Origin: Bauldia litoralis
GTDB taxonomy: Bacteria > Pseudomonadota > Alphaproteobacteria > Rhizobiales > Kaistiaceae
Direction of reading: 5' to 3'
NCBI GenBank assembly: GCA_945882315.1
Contig: CAMCWB010000007.1
Span: forward strand, 1-64,000
DNA: 64,000 nt
Numbering within the stretch: the first letter of the stretch is position 1; the number at the start of each line of letters is the position of its first letter. The position numbers were made by a program, and so were the translations under genes. The notes beneath the pieces are model-generated. The model was not told the DNA's origin and made no database searches. It was given only the letters and a program-made list of their open reading frames with translations. Shown here piece after piece: positions 9,645 through 19,730 of this stretch.

Positions 9645-9777
9645 TCGCCGTGGCTTCCTCGGATTGTTCCCGTCAATCCGTCCATGTTCTTCCAAGGCCA
9701 TGCTGCGGCGCGGAAGAAATTACCCGTCCGAGGCCACATCTTGACCATTCGATTCCGCAACGCAAGAGGCAATCGGA

Positions 9778-10227
9778 CTACACCCTGGACGCAAAAAAGC
9801 GCCCAATGGCCGCATGAATCCGCCGCACCCCGCCACCGGTGCCGGCCGGCAGGAAGAGACGCGGCAACCGGAGGCCGCCGATATCCGCCTCCGCCTCGTC
9901 TTCCTCGGGCAGGCGTGGGCAGTCGGCCAGCGGCACGAGGTCGACGATAAGCCGGATAAGCACCGGCGCAACATGAGGGTGCTTCACAAGTCCGAGACCG
10001 CGGACCTCGACGAGGCCGGCAAGGCCGGGCGGGGCATCGGCGAGAAGCCGCCCATGCGCGATCGTGAGAACGACGCGATCGTCCGCGACGAGATGCGCCG
10101 CCGCCGGCTCCGCCCGGATGAGTTCGAGAAGGAGGGAGGACTTGCCGCTGCCCGACGCTCCGCGGATCAGGATGCCGATCTCGCCGACCAGCGCGGCGCT
10201 GGCATGCACGGTATCGGGCAGGCTCAT
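9778..10227 (-). CDS. hprK: HPr kinase/phosphorylase, short alphaproteobacterial form
   Basis: 149 aa, only the catalytic domain of the roughly 310-aa Firmicutes enzyme, as usual in this class. Walker A GASGSGKSS, VADDRV and the HprK signature EVRGLGL are present. It phosphorylates HPr on the regulatory serine and removes that phosphate. Its ATG overlaps the chvG stop by 4 nt, so it is the third gene of a chvI-chvG-hprK unit, linking envelope/acid sensing to PTS state. A 133-bp gap separates it from the EIIA gene. Confidence 0.93.
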   Translation of the reverse strand: MSLPDTVHASAALVGEIGILIRGASGSGKSSLLLELIRAEPAAAHLVADDRVVLTIAHGRLLADAPPGLAGLVEVRGLGLVKHPHVAPVLIRLIVDLVPLADCPRLPEEDEAEADIGGLRLPRLFLPAGTGGGVRRIHAAIGRFFASRV

Positions 10228-11999
10228 TCGGTCGGGAGCCGGACCGTGAAGCGCGCGCCGAGGACGATCGGCTCGGCTTCGCCGACCGGTGGCTTCGTCC
10301 GGTTCTCGGCCCGGATCGTGCCGCGATGCGCTTCGACGATCTGCTTGGTGATCGACAGGCCGAGACCGGAATTCTGGCCGAAGTCGCCCTGGTCGCCACG
10401 GTCGGTATAGAAGCGCTCGAAGATGCGCTCGAACTGGTCGGGCCGGATGCCGGGTCCATCGTCGTCGATGACGACCTCGATAGCATCCTCGGCGCGGCGC
10501 ATCGTGACGCGCACGGTACCGTCCGTCCGGCAGAAGGAGCGCGCATTGTCGATCAGGTTATTGAAGACCTGGCCGAGGCGGCCGTCATGGCCGAGGATGA
10601 AATAGGCGGCCGGATCGGTGGCACGCCGGATGTCGAGGACGATCTTCGGCCCTTCCGGCAGTGTCATCTCGCGGGCCATGTCGACCACCGCATTCAGGAG
10701 CTTCACGAGATCGACCGGCGCGGCATCCTGGCGGGCGAGTTCGGCATCGAGCCGCGAGGCATTGGAGATGTCGCTGATCAGGCGGTCGAGGCGGCGGACG
10801 TCGTGCTGGATGATCGCGTTGAGGCGGGCCTTGGATTCTTCCGTCTTGGCGAGCGGCAGCGTCTCGACGGCGCTCCGCAAGGAGGTCAGCGGATTCTTCA
10901 ATTCATGCGAGACGTCGGCGGCGAAGCTCTCGATCGATTCGATGCGGCGGTAGAGCGCGTTGGTCATGTCGCGGAAGGCCTGGCTGAGATGGCCGATCTC
11001 GTCGCCGCGGCCGGAGAAATCCGGAATCTGCGGGCGCGATTTGAAGCCACGGCGGACCCGGTCGGCGGCATCGGCGAGCCGGCGGAGCGGCATGGCGATG
11101 GTGCTCGCCAGGAGGATCGAGAGAAGGATGGTGACCGTGGCGGCAACCAGGAAGACGCGGACGATCGCCATGCGCTCGTTATGGACGATGTCGTCGATGT
11201 CGCCACCCTGGGTGGAGAGGAGCAGCGAGCCGACGACGGTGCGGTAGCGCTGGATCGGCACGGCGACGGAGACGATCTGCTCGCCGCGCTCGGTGATCCG
11301 GACGATGCTGTTGGCGGTGCCGTTCAGCGCGCTGACGACTTCGGGATAGGCCTTGCCGTTGCCGCCGCCGATCTCCTTGTAGGGCGGCAGGTCGTTGCGC
11401 TGCATCCAGGTGTTGATCGCGCCGGCGACGCGCTCGATGAAGGAGGCGTCCTCGGTCTTCGGCACCGGCAGGTCGTAGCGCAGGATCTGGCCGCGCGAAT
11501 AAAGGTGGCGCGTGTCGACGATCAGCGTGCCGTCGCGGTCGTAGATGCGGGCGCGCGTGCCGGTCGGCGAGGCGAGCGCCCGGATGATCGGCGCGACGCG
11601 CTCCGGGTTGATGATGAACTCGATGCCGCTCGACGGCCGATCAAGCGAGGAGAGGCTCTCGCCGACCTCGAGATCGAGGAAATCCTGCGGATCGATCGGC
11701 ACGCTGCCGATATCGCCGGCGGCGCGCGCGGCGATGGTCTGGGCTATGATCTCGCCCTGGGTCAGAAGGCTGGTGACGCGGGCCTCGGTGAGGCCGGCGC
11801 GGAACTGGTTGAGGTAGAGGATGCCCGAGACGAGGACGACGAGCGCGGCGAGGTTGAGGACGATGATGCGCCGCGTCAGGCTCGAAAAGGCGTGCAGGGC
11901 GACGATGTGAAGGAGCTTGCCCACCGCCCGCACGGCTTTCGCCGCGGGACCGCCAGTCTCCGTGCCGCCGATCGGCCGTTCGTCGACTCCTGCGGTCAT
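10224..11999 (-). CDS. chvG: Sensor histidine kinase ChvG (BvrS/ExoS family)
   Basis: 591 aa. A transmembrane segment near residues 45-65 and a second near 275-300 bracket a periplasmic sensor domain. A HAMP segment follows, then the HisKA box ADVSHELKNPLTSL with the normal His, the N box NNLIDNA, G1 DDGPGI and G2 NSGLGLSI. ChvG/ChvI responds to acid and cell-envelope stress and controls virulence or symbiosis genes in Agrobacterium, Brucella and Sinorhizobium. It is encoded after chvI and before hprK. Confidence 0.95.
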   Translation of the reverse strand: MTAGVDERPIGGTETGGPAAKAVRAVGKLLHIVALHAFSSLTRRIIVLNLAALVVLVSGILYLNQFRAGLTEARVTSLLTQGEIIAQTIAARAAGDIGSVPIDPQDFLDLEVGESLSSLDRPSSGIEFIINPERVAPIIRALASPTGTRARIYDRDGTLIVDTRHLYSRGQILRYDLPVPKTEDASFIERVAGAINTWMQRNDLPPYKEIGGGNGKAYPEVVSALNGTANSIVRITERGEQIVSVAVPIQRYRTVVGSLLLSTQGGDIDDIVHNERMAIVRVFLVAATVTILLSILLASTIAMPLRRLADAADRVRRGFKSRPQIPDFSGRGDEIGHLSQAFRDMTNALYRRIESIESFAADVSHELKNPLTSLRSAVETLPLAKTEESKARLNAIIQHDVRRLDRLISDISNASRLDAELARQDAAPVDLVKLLNAVVDMAREMTLPEGPKIVLDIRRATDPAAYFILGHDGRLGQVFNNLIDNARSFCRTDGTVRVTMRRAEDAIEVVIDDDGPGIRPDQFERIFERFYTDRGDQGDFGQNSGLGLSITKQIVEAHRGTIRAENRTKPPVGEAEPIVLGARFTVRLPTE

Positions 12000-12025
12000 T
12001 CCCTCAACGCCCCCGGCGATGCCGG

Positions 12026-12727
12026 TCAGGCCTCCTTGAAGCGGTAGCCGACGCCATACAACGTCTCGATCATGTCGAAATCATCGTCGACCGCCTTGAA
12101 CTTCTTGCGCAGCCGCTTGATGTGGCTGTCGATGGTGCGGTCATCGACATAGACCTGGTCGTCATAGGCGGCATCCATGAGCGCGTTGCGGCTCTTCACG
12201 ACGCCCGGCCGCTGCGCGAGCGCGTAAAGGATCAGGAACTCGGTGACGGTCAGCGTCACCTGCTGGGTGTTCCAGGTGCAGGTGTGACGCTCCTGGTCCA
12301 TCGCCAGGGCGCCGCGGTCGAGCACGCGCTGGGTCTCGACCGTCTTCTTCTCGCCGGGGTCGCGCGGCTGGAAGCGGCGGAGCACCGCCTTGACGCGCTC
12401 GACGAGCAGGCGCTGCGAGAAGGGTTTGCGGATGAAATCGTCGGCGCCCATCTTGAGGCCGAACAATTCGTCGATCTCGTCATCCTTCGAAGTCAGGAAG
12501 ATGACCGGCATGTCGCTCTTCTGGCGCAGGCGCCGGAGCAGCTCCATGCCGTCCATACGCGGCATCTTGATGTCGAGGATGGCAAGGTCCGGCAGCCCGG
12601 TGGTGAAACCGTCGAGGGCCGAGGAGCCGTCCGTGTAGGTGAGAACCCGATAGCCTTCCGATTCGAGGGCTATCGACACCGATGCAAGGATGTTGCGGTC
12701 GTCGTCGACGAGGGCGATCGTCGGCAT
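12026..12727 (-). CDS. chvI: Response regulator ChvI (BvrR family)
   Basis: 233 aa from the ATG of [14 protein letters not shown]. The receiver domain has the DDD acidic pocket, the phospho-acceptor Asp in [13 protein letters not shown] and the KPF lysine. The C-terminal OmpR-type winged helix shows [15 protein letters not shown]. It is the partner of ChvG. In many Rhizobiales pckA lies divergently upstream; here a HugZ-type gene occupies that place. The leader between 12728 and 12800 holds a small hairpin with arms GGGAC and GTCCC. Confidence 0.96.
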   Translation of the reverse strand: MPTIALVDDDRNILASVSIALESEGYRVLTYTDGSSALDGFTTGLPDLAILDIKMPRMDGMELLRRLRQKSDMPVIFLTSKDDEIDELFGLKMGADDFIRKPFSQRLLVERVKAVLRRFQPRDPGEKKTVETQRVLDRGALAMDQERHTCTWNTQQVTLTVTEFLILYALAQRPGVVKSRNALMDAAYDDQVYVDDRTIDSHIKRLRKKFKAVDDDFDMIETLYGVGYRFKEA

Positions 12728-12975
12728 TTTGCACTTCTCCGTTTCGTGGGGCGGGACTCGTCCCACCGGCAAACAGGTGTTCCGCCTTTGCCGTGATCAA
12801 TGCGAACAAATTGTGGCGGCGGACCATAGCGGATTACCGTGGCATACGCCAATTTCGGCAGAAATCTTGCGTTTTGAGGTGGCTGCGTGACCTATTGTGG
12901 CACCCCCGGGTCGACGCCCTTCCGGCGCGTCGGCGGTCTTAAAATGGGGTTTGAAGCGCCGAAAGGAAGCGCGGC

Positions 12976-13725
12976 ATGAACGCTCTTGAATCCGCCAGCC
13001 GCCCGGAAGTTCCCTTCTCGGCGGTGACCTCCGCCCGGCAGGTGCTGCGGCTCGCTGCAACGGGCTCGCTGGCGACACTCGCGGGCGACGGCAGCCCCTT
13101 CGCCTCGCTGGTGACTGTCGCGACCAGCGCGGCCGGCGAACCGATGCTGCTGCTCTCGGGGCTCGCCGTCCACACGCGCAACCTGATGCGTGACGGCCGC
13201 GCCAGCCTACTTCTGGTGGCGCCCGGCGGCGAGGCCGGCGATCCACTGGCCGGCGCCAGGCTGACGGTCTCCGGCACCGTGGCGCAGGACGCCGACCCGG
13301 CCCTCCGCCGGCGCTTTCTGGCACGGCATGAAGAGGCCGCCGGCTATGCGGATTTCGGGGATTTCGCCTTCTACCGTCTGAGCGTGGCCGCCGCCCATCT
13401 CGTGGCCGGCTTCGGCCGCATTCACGGCCTGACGGCGGCCGAGCTCCTGACCGACTGCTCGGATTGCGGCAGGCTCATCGATGCCGAGGACGGCGCCGTG
13501 GCGCATATGAACGAAGATCATGCCGATGCGCTGGCGCTCTACGCGACCCGGCTCCTCGGCATGACTGCCGGCGACTGGCGGGCGACCGGATGCGATCCCG
13601 ACGGCCTCGACCTTCGCGCCGGACCGCTGCGCGCACGGCTCACCTTCCCGGCGAAGGCACGAAGCGCCAAGGATCTGCGGACGATGCTGGTCGAGCTGGC
13701 CGGCAAGGCGCGGGCTGAGGGCTGA
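12976..13725 (+). CDS. HugZ-like pyridoxamine 5'-phosphate oxidase-fold protein with DUF2470
   Basis: 249 aa. Residues about 15-150 are a flavin-reductase-like split barrel (ATLAGDGSPFASLV, HTRNLMRDGRASLLL), followed by GFGRIHGL and a C-terminal DUF2470 region with HMNEDHADAL. This arrangement is found in HugZ/HutZ heme-utilisation proteins, but also in general PNPOx-like proteins, so a heme role is only possible. It is divergent from chvI across a 248-bp gap in which I see no clear Fur or Irr box. Its stop is 3 nt from the convergent toxin gene. Confidence 0.8.
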   Translation: MNALESASRPEVPFSAVTSARQVLRLAATGSLATLAGDGSPFASLVTVATSAAGEPMLLLSGLAVHTRNLMRDGRASLLLVAPGGEAGDPLAGARLTVSGTVAQDADPALRRRFLARHEEAAGYADFGDFAFYRLSVAAAHLVAGFGRIHGLTAAELLTDCSDCGRLIDAEDGAVAHMNEDHADALALYATRLLGMTAGDWRATGCDPDGLDLRAGPLRARLTFPAKARSAKDLRTMLVELAGKARAEG

Positions 13726-13728
13726 GGC

Positions 13729-14022
13729 CTATTGGTCGTCATGCTCGCGCTGCTGGGACGGGTGTCTGATCGACAGCACCGCTATCTCATCAGCCTCCGC
13801 TCTGATCGAATAATAAATCAGATAGGCATATTTCCGCGTCACGAGCTTACGTATGCCGGGAACTGACTGGCGACGGCCAGCCTCGGGATATCGGGTCAGA
13901 TGCCCAAGTGAAGCGAGAATAGCGGCACGCACGTCACGCGCAGCAGCCGGACTACGCTCACGCAGGTAGTCTGCGATCTCACCCAAGTTCCGAACTGCAC
14001 GCGGTGAAAGACGAAGCTTCAT
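13729..14022 (-). CDS. ParE/RelE-family toxin
   Basis: 97 aa. LRLSPRAVRNLGEIADYL at the N-terminus, YPEAGRR and the C-terminal KYAYLIYYSI and VLSIRHPSQ are typical of the ParE branch of the RelE superfamily. ParE members poison gyrase and RelE members cut mRNA; the target cannot be told here, although the ParE-like start and RHP motif favour ParE. It overlaps the antitoxin stop by 4 nt. Confidence 0.85.
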   Translation of the reverse strand: MKLRLSPRAVRNLGEIADYLRERSPAAARDVRAAILASLGHLTRYPEAGRRQSVPGIRKLVTRKYAYLIYYSIRAEADEIAVLSIRHPSQQREHDDQ

Positions 14023-14246
14023 GGATCGAAGCGGCGGAAGGCCGCTTCGATCTCGGCTTCCGTCGCGAAGTCGCCCCGGTTCGCCTCGGCCAATCCGGCA
14101 AGAATATCCGACAGATGGGCGGAATCGATTGGTTCGGGCTCGCCGCCATGCGCTGCCAGATCGAGCATCGCTCTGGCAATCTCGTCCTGGCTCTCGGCCG
14201 GAAGCTGGCGGACCGCTGCCACGGCTTGTTCAAGGAGCTTGGTCAT
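14019..14246 (-). CDS. Antitoxin partner of the ParE/RelE toxin
   Basis: 75 aa, acidic, helical and without a strong named domain (QLPAESQDEIARAMLDL, then EAEIEAAFRRFDP at the C-terminus, a form usual for toxin-wrapping antitoxins). It precedes the toxin with an ATGA overlap. No Shine-Dalgarno sequence is visible upstream of the ATG, and a promoter at 14255-14283 places the predicted transcript start almost at the start codon. Confidence 0.8.
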   Translation of the reverse strand: MTKLLEQAVAAVRQLPAESQDEIARAMLDLAAHGGEPEPIDSAHLSDILAGLAEANRGDFATEAEIEAAFRRFDP

Positions 14247-14254
14247 GGCGAGAA

Positions 14255-14283
14255 AGATAAGCGCTTTGAGGCTGCCGCTTCAA
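14255..14283 (-). promoter_or_regulatory. Sigma70-type promoter of the ParE-family TA operon
   Basis: On the minus strand, TTGAAG (14278-14283) and TTATCT (14255-14260) are separated by exactly 17 bp. Only 8 nt separate the -10 box from the antitoxin ATG, so the mRNA may be leaderless. The box is adjacent to the pnp terminator. Confidence 0.5.
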
Positions 14284-14289
14284 GCAGCC

Positions 14290-14324
14290 GCAAAAACAAA
14301 ACGGCCGGCGCGATGCCGGCCGTT
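14290..14324 (-). terminator. Rho-independent terminator of the rpsO-pnp unit
   Basis: Perfect 10-bp stem (arms 14300-14309 and 14315-14324, AACGGCCGGC type) with a 5-nt loop. On the minus strand it is followed by TTTTGTTTTTG, just after the pnp stop. Confidence 0.85.
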
Positions 14325-14347
14325 CGCTGATTCTTGCGCGGAAGCCG

Positions 14348-16495
14348 TTAGTCGGCGGCCTGCTCGGGCTGGCCTTCCGGACGGTCCTGCTTGATCTCTT
14401 CGCCGGTCTCCTGATTGACCATCTTCATAGACAGGCGGACCTTGCCGCGCTCGTCGAAACCGAGGAGCTTCACCCAGACCTTGTCGCCGTCCTTGATGAC
14501 GTCGGTGGTCTTGGCGACGCGGCCCGCACCGAGCTGGGAGATGTGGACGAGGCCGTCGCGGGCGCCGAAGAAGTTGACGAAGGCGCCGAAATCGACGGTC
14601 TTCACCACGGTACCCTGGTAGATCTGGCCGACTTCCGGCTCCTGGACGATCGACTTGATCCAGTTCAGCGCGGCGGTGATCGCCTTGCCGTCCGACGAGG
14701 CGACCTTGACGGTGCCGTCGTCCTGGATGTCGATCTTGGCGCCGGTCTTCTCGACGATCTCGCGGATGACCTTGCCGCCCGAACCGATGACTTCACGGAT
14801 CTTGTCGGTCGGGATGTTGATGACCTCGATGCGCGGGGCATATTCGCCGAGCTGGGCACGGGCGGTCGGAAGCGCCTTCGCCATCTCGCCGAGGATATGC
14901 ATGCGGCCGTCCTTCGCCTGGGCGAGTGCGGTGCGCATGATCTCTTCGGTGATGCCCTGGATCTTGATGTCCATCTGCAGCGAGGTGACGCCCGCTTCGG
15001 TGCCGGCGACCTTAAAGTCCATGTCGCCGAGATGATCCTCATCGCCGAGAATGTCGGAGAGGACGGCAAAGCGCTCGTCCTCCTTGATGAGGCCCATCGC
15101 GATGCCGGCCACCGGACGCTTGAGCGGCACGCCGGCATCCATCAGGGCCAGCGAGGTGCCGCAGACCGTCGCCATCGAGGACGAGCCGTTCGACTCGGTG
15201 ATCTCGGAGACGACGCGCAGCGTGTAGGGGAACTCGTTGTGCGCCGGCAGGATCGGACGGAGCGCGCGCCAGGCGAGCTTGCCGTGGCCGATCTCGCGGC
15301 GGCCGGGCGAACCCATGCGGCCGGTCTCGCCGACCGAATAGGGGGGGAAGTTATAATGCAGCAGGAAGGTCTCCTTGTAGGTGCCTTCCAGGGCGTCGAC
15401 GAACTGTTCGTCATCGCCGGTGCCGAGCGTGGCAACCACCAGCGCCTGCGTCTCGCCGCGGGTGAAGAGGGCGCTGCCATGGGTGCGCGGCAGGATGCCG
15501 ACTTCGGCGAGGATCGGGCGGACCGTCTTGAGATCACGGCCGTCGATGCGCGAACCGGTGTCGAGGATGTTCCAGCGGACGATCTTGGCCTGGAGCTCCT
15601 TGAAGGTCACCGCGACCTTCTGCTTCTCGAAGCGCGGCTCGACGCCTTCCGGCAGCATCGCGGCGACCACCTTCGCCTTGACGGCGTCGACGGCGGCGTA
15701 GCGCTCCTGCTTGACGGTGTGCTTGTAGGCGGCGCGAAGATCGGTCTCGGCGATGGCGAGCATCTCCGTCTCGATCGCCGAAAGGTCGGGGGCCGTGAAA
15801 TTGCGCGGCTCCTTGGCGGCCTTCTCGGCGAGCAGAACGATCGCGTCGATGACCGGCTGGAAGCCGCGATGGCCGAACATCACCGCGGAGAGCATGTCGT
15901 CTTCCGAAAGTTCCTTGGCTTCGGATTCGACCATCAGCACCGCATCGCCGGTGCCGGCGACGACGAGATCGAGCTTCGACTCGGCGCGCTGGTCGACCAG
16001 CGGGTTGAGGACGAAGGCGCCGTCGATGAGACCGACGCGGGCGGCGCCGACCGGACCCATGAAGGGCACGCCGGAGATGGTGAGAGCGGCAGAGGCCGCG
16101 ACCATCGCGACGATATCGGGATCGTTCTCGAGATCATGCGAGAGCACCGTCGCGACGACCTGCGTCTCGCAGCGGAAACCCTCGACGAAGAGCGGACGAA
16201 TCGGGCGGTCGATGAGGCGGGAGACCAGGGTCTCCTTCTCGCTCGGACGGCCTTCACGCTTGAAAAAGCCGCCGGGGATCTTGCCGGCGGCGAAGGTCTT
16301 TTCCTGGTAGTTCACGGTGAGCGGGAAAAAATCGATGCCGGGCTTTTCCTGCTTGGCGGCGACGATCGTCGCCAGCACCGTCGTCTCGCCATAGGTGGCG
16401 AGCACGGCGCCATCGGCCTGACGGGCGATCTTGCCGGTTTCGAGAATAAGCGGGCGCCCAGCCCAATCGATCTCGACACGTTGAATGTCGAACAT
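14348..16495 (-). CDS. pnp: Polyribonucleotide nucleotidyltransferase (PNPase)
   Basis: 715 aa from the ATG of [17 protein letters not shown] lies 7 nt upstream, better than an in-frame ATG five codons earlier. PNPase degrades RNA 3' to 5' using phosphate. Two RNase PH-like domains, a helical linker, the KH domain ([12 protein letters not shown]) and the S1 domain ([17 protein letters not shown]) are in the usual order, and the length is normal. It is the last gene of the rpsO-pnp unit. A 272-bp leader separates it from rpsO; in other bacteria RNase III and PNPase act on this stretch, but I could not define the hairpin. Confidence 0.98.
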   Translation of the reverse strand: MFDIQRVEIDWAGRPLILETGKIARQADGAVLATYGETTVLATIVAAKQEKPGIDFFPLTVNYQEKTFAAGKIPGGFFKREGRPSEKETLVSRLIDRPIRPLFVEGFRCETQVVATVLSHDLENDPDIVAMVAASAALTISGVPFMGPVGAARVGLIDGAFVLNPLVDQRAESKLDLVVAGTGDAVLMVESEAKELSEDDMLSAVMFGHRGFQPVIDAIVLLAEKAAKEPRNFTAPDLSAIETEMLAIAETDLRAAYKHTVKQERYAAVDAVKAKVVAAMLPEGVEPRFEKQKVAVTFKELQAKIVRWNILDTGSRIDGRDLKTVRPILAEVGILPRTHGSALFTRGETQALVVATLGTGDDEQFVDALEGTYKETFLLHYNFPPYSVGETGRMGSPGRREIGHGKLAWRALRPILPAHNEFPYTLRVVSEITESNGSSSMATVCGTSLALMDAGVPLKRPVAGIAMGLIKEDERFAVLSDILGDEDHLGDMDFKVAGTEAGVTSLQMDIKIQGITEEIMRTALAQAKDGRMHILGEMAKALPTARAQLGEYAPRIEVINIPTDKIREVIGSGGKVIREIVEKTGAKIDIQDDGTVKVASSDGKAITAALNWIKSIVQEPEVGQIYQGTVVKTVDFGAFVNFFGARDGLVHISQLGAGRVAKTTDVIKDGDKVWVKLLGFDERGKVRLSMKMVNQETGEEIKQDRPEGQPEQAAD

Positions 16496-16767
16496 GGCAT
16501 GTCCTTTCATGCGGCGGAGCCGGGACGAGCCATGGACAAGACGGCGAGACGCTCTCTATCCGAAAGCGCCTGACGATCCTGCCATGGCCCCTTGCCGGGT
16601 CCATCGCCTATGACGGCGGCCCCATGCCGCCGTCGCTCGAGGGCCAATCCCTGTCGGCCCTTCAGTGTCGCGACTCCGACGTCACCTGACGCGGAAAATC
16701 GCCCGTCTGTTTGGTGCGGCGACAGCGTCAGGGGAGAGCGATCGGCCCTCCCGACGCGGCGCCGGCC

Positions 16768-17037
16768 TCAGCGACGGAGGCCGAGGCGCTCGATCAGCGA
16801 GCTGTAACGCGCGCTGTCGATTTTCTTGAGATAGTCGAGGAGACCACGACGCTGGCTGACCATCTTGAGGAGGCCGCGCCGTGAGTGATTGTCCTTGACG
16901 TGAGACTTGAAGTGCTCGGTGAGGTTGGCGATCCTCTCGGAGAGGATGGCAACCTGGACCTCCGGCGAACCGGTGTCCCCGGCAGAGCTGCCGTATTCCT
17001 TGATGACTTCCTGCTTGCGATCCGGTGAGATCGACAT
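16768..17037 (-). CDS. rpsO: 30S ribosomal protein S15
   Basis: 89 aa, the usual length. The family motif runs through [28 protein letters not shown] and [22 protein letters not shown]15 binds 16S rRNA early in 30S assembly and in many bacteria represses its own mRNA. It has its own candidate promoter at 17190-17218 and is followed by pnp. Confidence 0.98.
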   Translation of the reverse strand: MSISPDRKQEVIKEYGSSAGDTGSPEVQVAILSERIANLTEHFKSHVKDNHSRRGLLKMVSQRRGLLDYLKKIDSARYSSLIERLGLRR

Positions 17038-17189
17038 CGTGGTATCCTTTCGATGATGAAGGACCCTCGCCTTATCAAACCGGCCACTGCCGGGATGTCG
17101 TCCAGCACGGTCGTTTTCGGGAGGGGAAATCGCCTTCGGCCTGCGGCCGGATGGCGAAAACGCGCGGAATATGACCGAAGGCGGCCAAA

Positions 17190-17218
17190 ATAGCCAGCGA
17201 AACTGAATTCTCGGTCAA
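17190..17218 (-). promoter_or_regulatory. Candidate sigma70-type promoter for rpsO-pnp
   Basis: On the minus strand, TTGACC (17213-17218) is followed after 17 bp by GGCTAT (17190-17195). The -35 box is close to consensus and the -10 box is weak. It lies in the 203-bp truB-rpsO gap. Confidence 0.4.
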
Positions 17219-17240
17219 GCTTTTGATTCTAATAGTGTTT

Positions 17241-18158
17241 TTAGCGGAAGATGCGGCGGGGATGGAATTCGCCGCGCTCGATCTCGCCGATGGCGACGGT
17301 CTCGCCGGCGAGCGTCGCGTGGGCGAGCGCCGCCGCCGCAGGGCTGCCCTGGCCGCGCAAAAGCACCGGCTGGCCACGGCGCAGGCGGGCGGCGTCGGTT
17401 GGCGTCATGGCGATCTCGGGCAGCTCGCCGAGGACGAAGCCGACCGGCTTCAAAAGGCCGTCGAGGGCGCCCGGCCCTTCCGCCTCGCTCTTTTCGGTGA
17501 GCTGGTCGGGCGACACCATCGCGGTCTCGTCGAAGGGACCGACGACGAGGCGGCGGAGCGCCACGACATGGCCGAGGCAGCCGAGCTGCCGGCCGATGTC
17601 GCGGGCGAGCGAGCGGACATAGGTGCCCTTGCCGCATTCGGCCTCGAAGATGGCGCGATCGGCATCGGGCATCTCGACGAGCTCGAGACGATGGATGGAG
17701 ACGGGCCGCTCATCGATGATGACCTCCTCGCCGCCGCGGGCGAGGTCATAGGCGCGGGCGCCATCGATCTTGATCGCCGAGAAAGCCGGCGGCCGCTGCA
17801 TGATCTCGCCGGTGAAGCCCGGCAGCAGCGCACGGATCGCATCGGCATCCGGCCGGATTTCGGCGGTCGCGACCGCCTTGCCTTCGGCGTCGTCGGTATC
17901 GGTCTCGACGCCCCAGAGCACCGTGAAACGATAGATCTTGCGGCCGTCCTGGACGAAGGGAACCGTCTTGGTGGCGTCGCCGAAGGCGATGGGCAGCGCC
18001 CCGGTGGCGAGCGGATCGAGGGTGCCGGCGTGGCCGGCCTTGGCGGCGCCATAGAGGCGCTTGACCAGGGAGACGGCCTGGGTCGAGGTCATGCTGGCCG
18101 GCTTGTCGAGACAGAGCCAGCCGGAGACCTCACGGCCCTTACGCTTGCGATTTGCCAT
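17241..18158 (-). CDS. truB: tRNA pseudouridine(55) synthase TruB
   Basis: 305 aa from the ATG of MANRKRKGREVSGWLCLDKP; the open frame runs 49 codons further upstream through rbfA sequence and is not used. GHAGTLDPLATG contains the catalytic Asp, KIYRF and RPPAFSAIKI are family motifs, and GTYVRSLARDIG is the RNA-binding segment. It makes pseudouridine 55 in the T loop of elongator tRNAs. It starts 10 nt after rbfA. Confidence 0.97.
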   Translation of the reverse strand: MANRKRKGREVSGWLCLDKPASMTSTQAVSLVKRLYGAAKAGHAGTLDPLATGALPIAFGDATKTVPFVQDGRKIYRFTVLWGVETDTDDAEGKAVATAEIRPDADAIRALLPGFTGEIMQRPPAFSAIKIDGARAYDLARGGEEVIIDERPVSIHRLELVEMPDADRAIFEAECGKGTYVRSLARDIGRQLGCLGHVVALRRLVVGPFDETAMVSPDQLTEKSEAEGPGALDGLLKPVGFVLGELPEIAMTPTDAARLRRGQPVLLRGQGSPAAAALAHATLAGETVAIGEIERGEFHPRRIFR

Positions 18159-18168
18159 TCCTGATCCG

Positions 18169-18564
18169 TTATTCTTCGTCGCCGTCGAGATCGCGCCTGA
18201 CCTCGGGCCGGCGCAACAGCGCGTCGATGCGGGCGCCCTCGTCGAAGGATTCGTCGAGGCGGAAGCGCAGGGTGGGCGCGTAGCGGAGATTGACCTTCTT
18301 GGCAATCACGCCGCGCAGATACTTGCTGTTGCGGTCGAAGGCCTTGATGATCGCATCGCCATCCTTGCCGCCGAGCGGCACGATGAAGACCGTCGCGTTC
18401 TTGAGATCCGGCGACATGCGGACCTCGGGGACCGTGATGATGACGCCCTCGAAGGCCGGGTCGTGGATGTCGCCGCGCTGCAGGCTTTCGGCGAGCGCAT
18501 GGCGGATCAGCTCGCCGACGCGCAAGCCGCGCTGGCCGGGCGTGGAGGATTCAGGCTTCCGCAT
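18169..18564 (-). CDS. rbfA: 30S ribosome-binding factor RbfA
   Basis: 131 aa from the ATG of [24 protein letters not shown]. The KH-like fold is seen in [22 protein letters not shown] and [22 protein letters not shown]. It assists late maturation of the 16S rRNA 5' end and cold adaptation. The start overlaps the upstream membrane-protein gene by 14 nt, so its translation may be coupled to that gene. Confidence 0.96.
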   Translation of the reverse strand: MRKPESSTPGQRGLRVGELIRHALAESLQRGDIHDPAFEGVIITVPEVRMSPDLKNATVFIVPLGGKDGDAIIKAFDRNSKYLRGVIAKKVNLRYAPTLRFRLDESFDEGARIDALLRRPEVRRDLDGDEE

Positions 18565-19633
18565 TTTTCGACGCCTCCTCGGCAAAGTTGAAGAAGTCGA
18601 GCATGGACGGCCGGTTCCGGAAAGCGCGGCGCGGCACGATGATCGCACGATCGAGCGCCGTCATGAGAAATACGTGGTTGGCGCCGAGATTGATGGCGGG
18701 AAAATCCGTCCAGGCGTGGCGCTTCGTGGCGCCGTCGGCGGTGACCGCGACACCGGCCGCATCGGCGACGAGCGCCGTTTTGGTCGTCGGCAAAGGCAGG
18801 CGGCGGACCCGGCGGGCGCGCAAGACGCGGCGCACGAACAGGATGACCAGATACAGGAAGGCCACGAAGACCACGACGATGGCGATGGCGGCGCCGTTGT
18901 TCCGATCGACGAAGGCGCCGACCGCCGGATTCTCGTCGCGCAGCCAGGCGAGAAGACCGCCGGCAAGGACGGGCGGCAGGAAGATGAACGCCTTCCGCCA
19001 GCCGGTGATCTCGCGCTTGAGGTTGGCGAAGGCGGCAAGGTCGGAACGCTCCATCCGCCATACAACGTCATAGGACTTCGCGGCCGGATTCGCTTCGCCC
19101 GGGCCAGTGGTGAACTCGTCCCAGCGCGCCGACCAGAGATCGCGGGCACGCTGGACGAAGCGGTCGGCCTCCTCCAGCGAGGCGAAAGCACTCCGCGGAA
19201 CGAAAAAGGCTTCCTTCCACTCGGGAATGAAGACGATCGTCGGGCCGCGCTGAGCGATCTCGGCGACCGCCGTCCAGTCGACCTTGGTCTCGAAGCCCGG
19301 CCCGGTCGTCTCGAAACCGTCCTTGGAGAGGGTGAAGGTGCGCGGCATCAGGCGCGGATCGTCGTCGCTGCGATGGGTGAGGAGGCGGCCATAGAACCAG
19401 CCCAAGACCGCGCCGGCAAAGGCGAAGGCGAGAAGATCCTCCCAGGCGAGAAGGAAGATGCCGTGCCGGCGCCAGACGAAGGCGGCGACCGCCATGAAAA
19501 TAGACAGAGAGATAAAGGCGCCGCCGAGGACGATGCGCAGCCGCTCGTAACGGCCCCAGTTCTTCGGCCGGATGGCGAGCGCCGCTTCCCCGATATCCTT
19601 CGGCGTCGGCTTGAATTCGATATGGTCTGTCAT
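18551..19633 (-). CDS. Membrane protein with two YcxB-like domains
   Basis: 360 aa. It looks like an internal duplication: each half has a pair of hydrophobic segments (about residues 33-82 and 212-262) followed by a YcxB-like beta-rich segment ([47 protein letters not shown]), and each half ends in a phenylalanine-rich motif with FVPR or IVPRRAF. Function is unknown. It sits inside the infB-rbfA stretch of an otherwise universal operon and overlaps rbfA by 14 nt. It is preceded by a stem-loop at 19696-19730. Confidence 0.75.
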   Translation of the reverse strand: MTDHIEFKPTPKDIGEAALAIRPKNWGRYERLRIVLGGAFISLSIFMAVAAFVWRRHGIFLLAWEDLLAFAFAGAVLGWFYGRLLTHRSDDDPRLMPRTFTLSKDGFETTGPGFETKVDWTAVAEIAQRGPTIVFIPEWKEAFFVPRSAFASLEEADRFVQRARDLWSARWDEFTTGPGEANPAAKSYDVVWRMERSDLAAFANLKREITGWRKAFIFLPPVLAGGLLAWLRDENPAVGAFVDRNNGAAIAIVVVFVAFLYLVILFVRRVLRARRVRRLPLPTTKTALVADAAGVAVTADGATKRHAWTDFPAINLGANHVFLMTALDRAIIVPRRAFRNRPSMLDFFNFAEEASKNAEA

Positions 19634-19695
19634 CGGCGGTGCCGCCGCTCAAAAGAAATGAAGCGGCGGCGGAGCGGCTCCATCTCTTCGCGCAA

Positions 19696-19730
19696 TGTCG
19701 GGCGGGAATCCGGTTCCCGCTTGCCCGACA
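19696..19730 (-). other. Stem-loop between infB and the YcxB-like gene
   Basis: Arms TGTCGGGC (19696-19703) and GCCCGACA (19723-19730) with an inner GGGAA/TTCCC pair. No T-run follows on the minus strand, so it is more likely an intercistronic processing or stabilising structure, or a repeat remnant, than a terminator. Confidence 0.5.
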
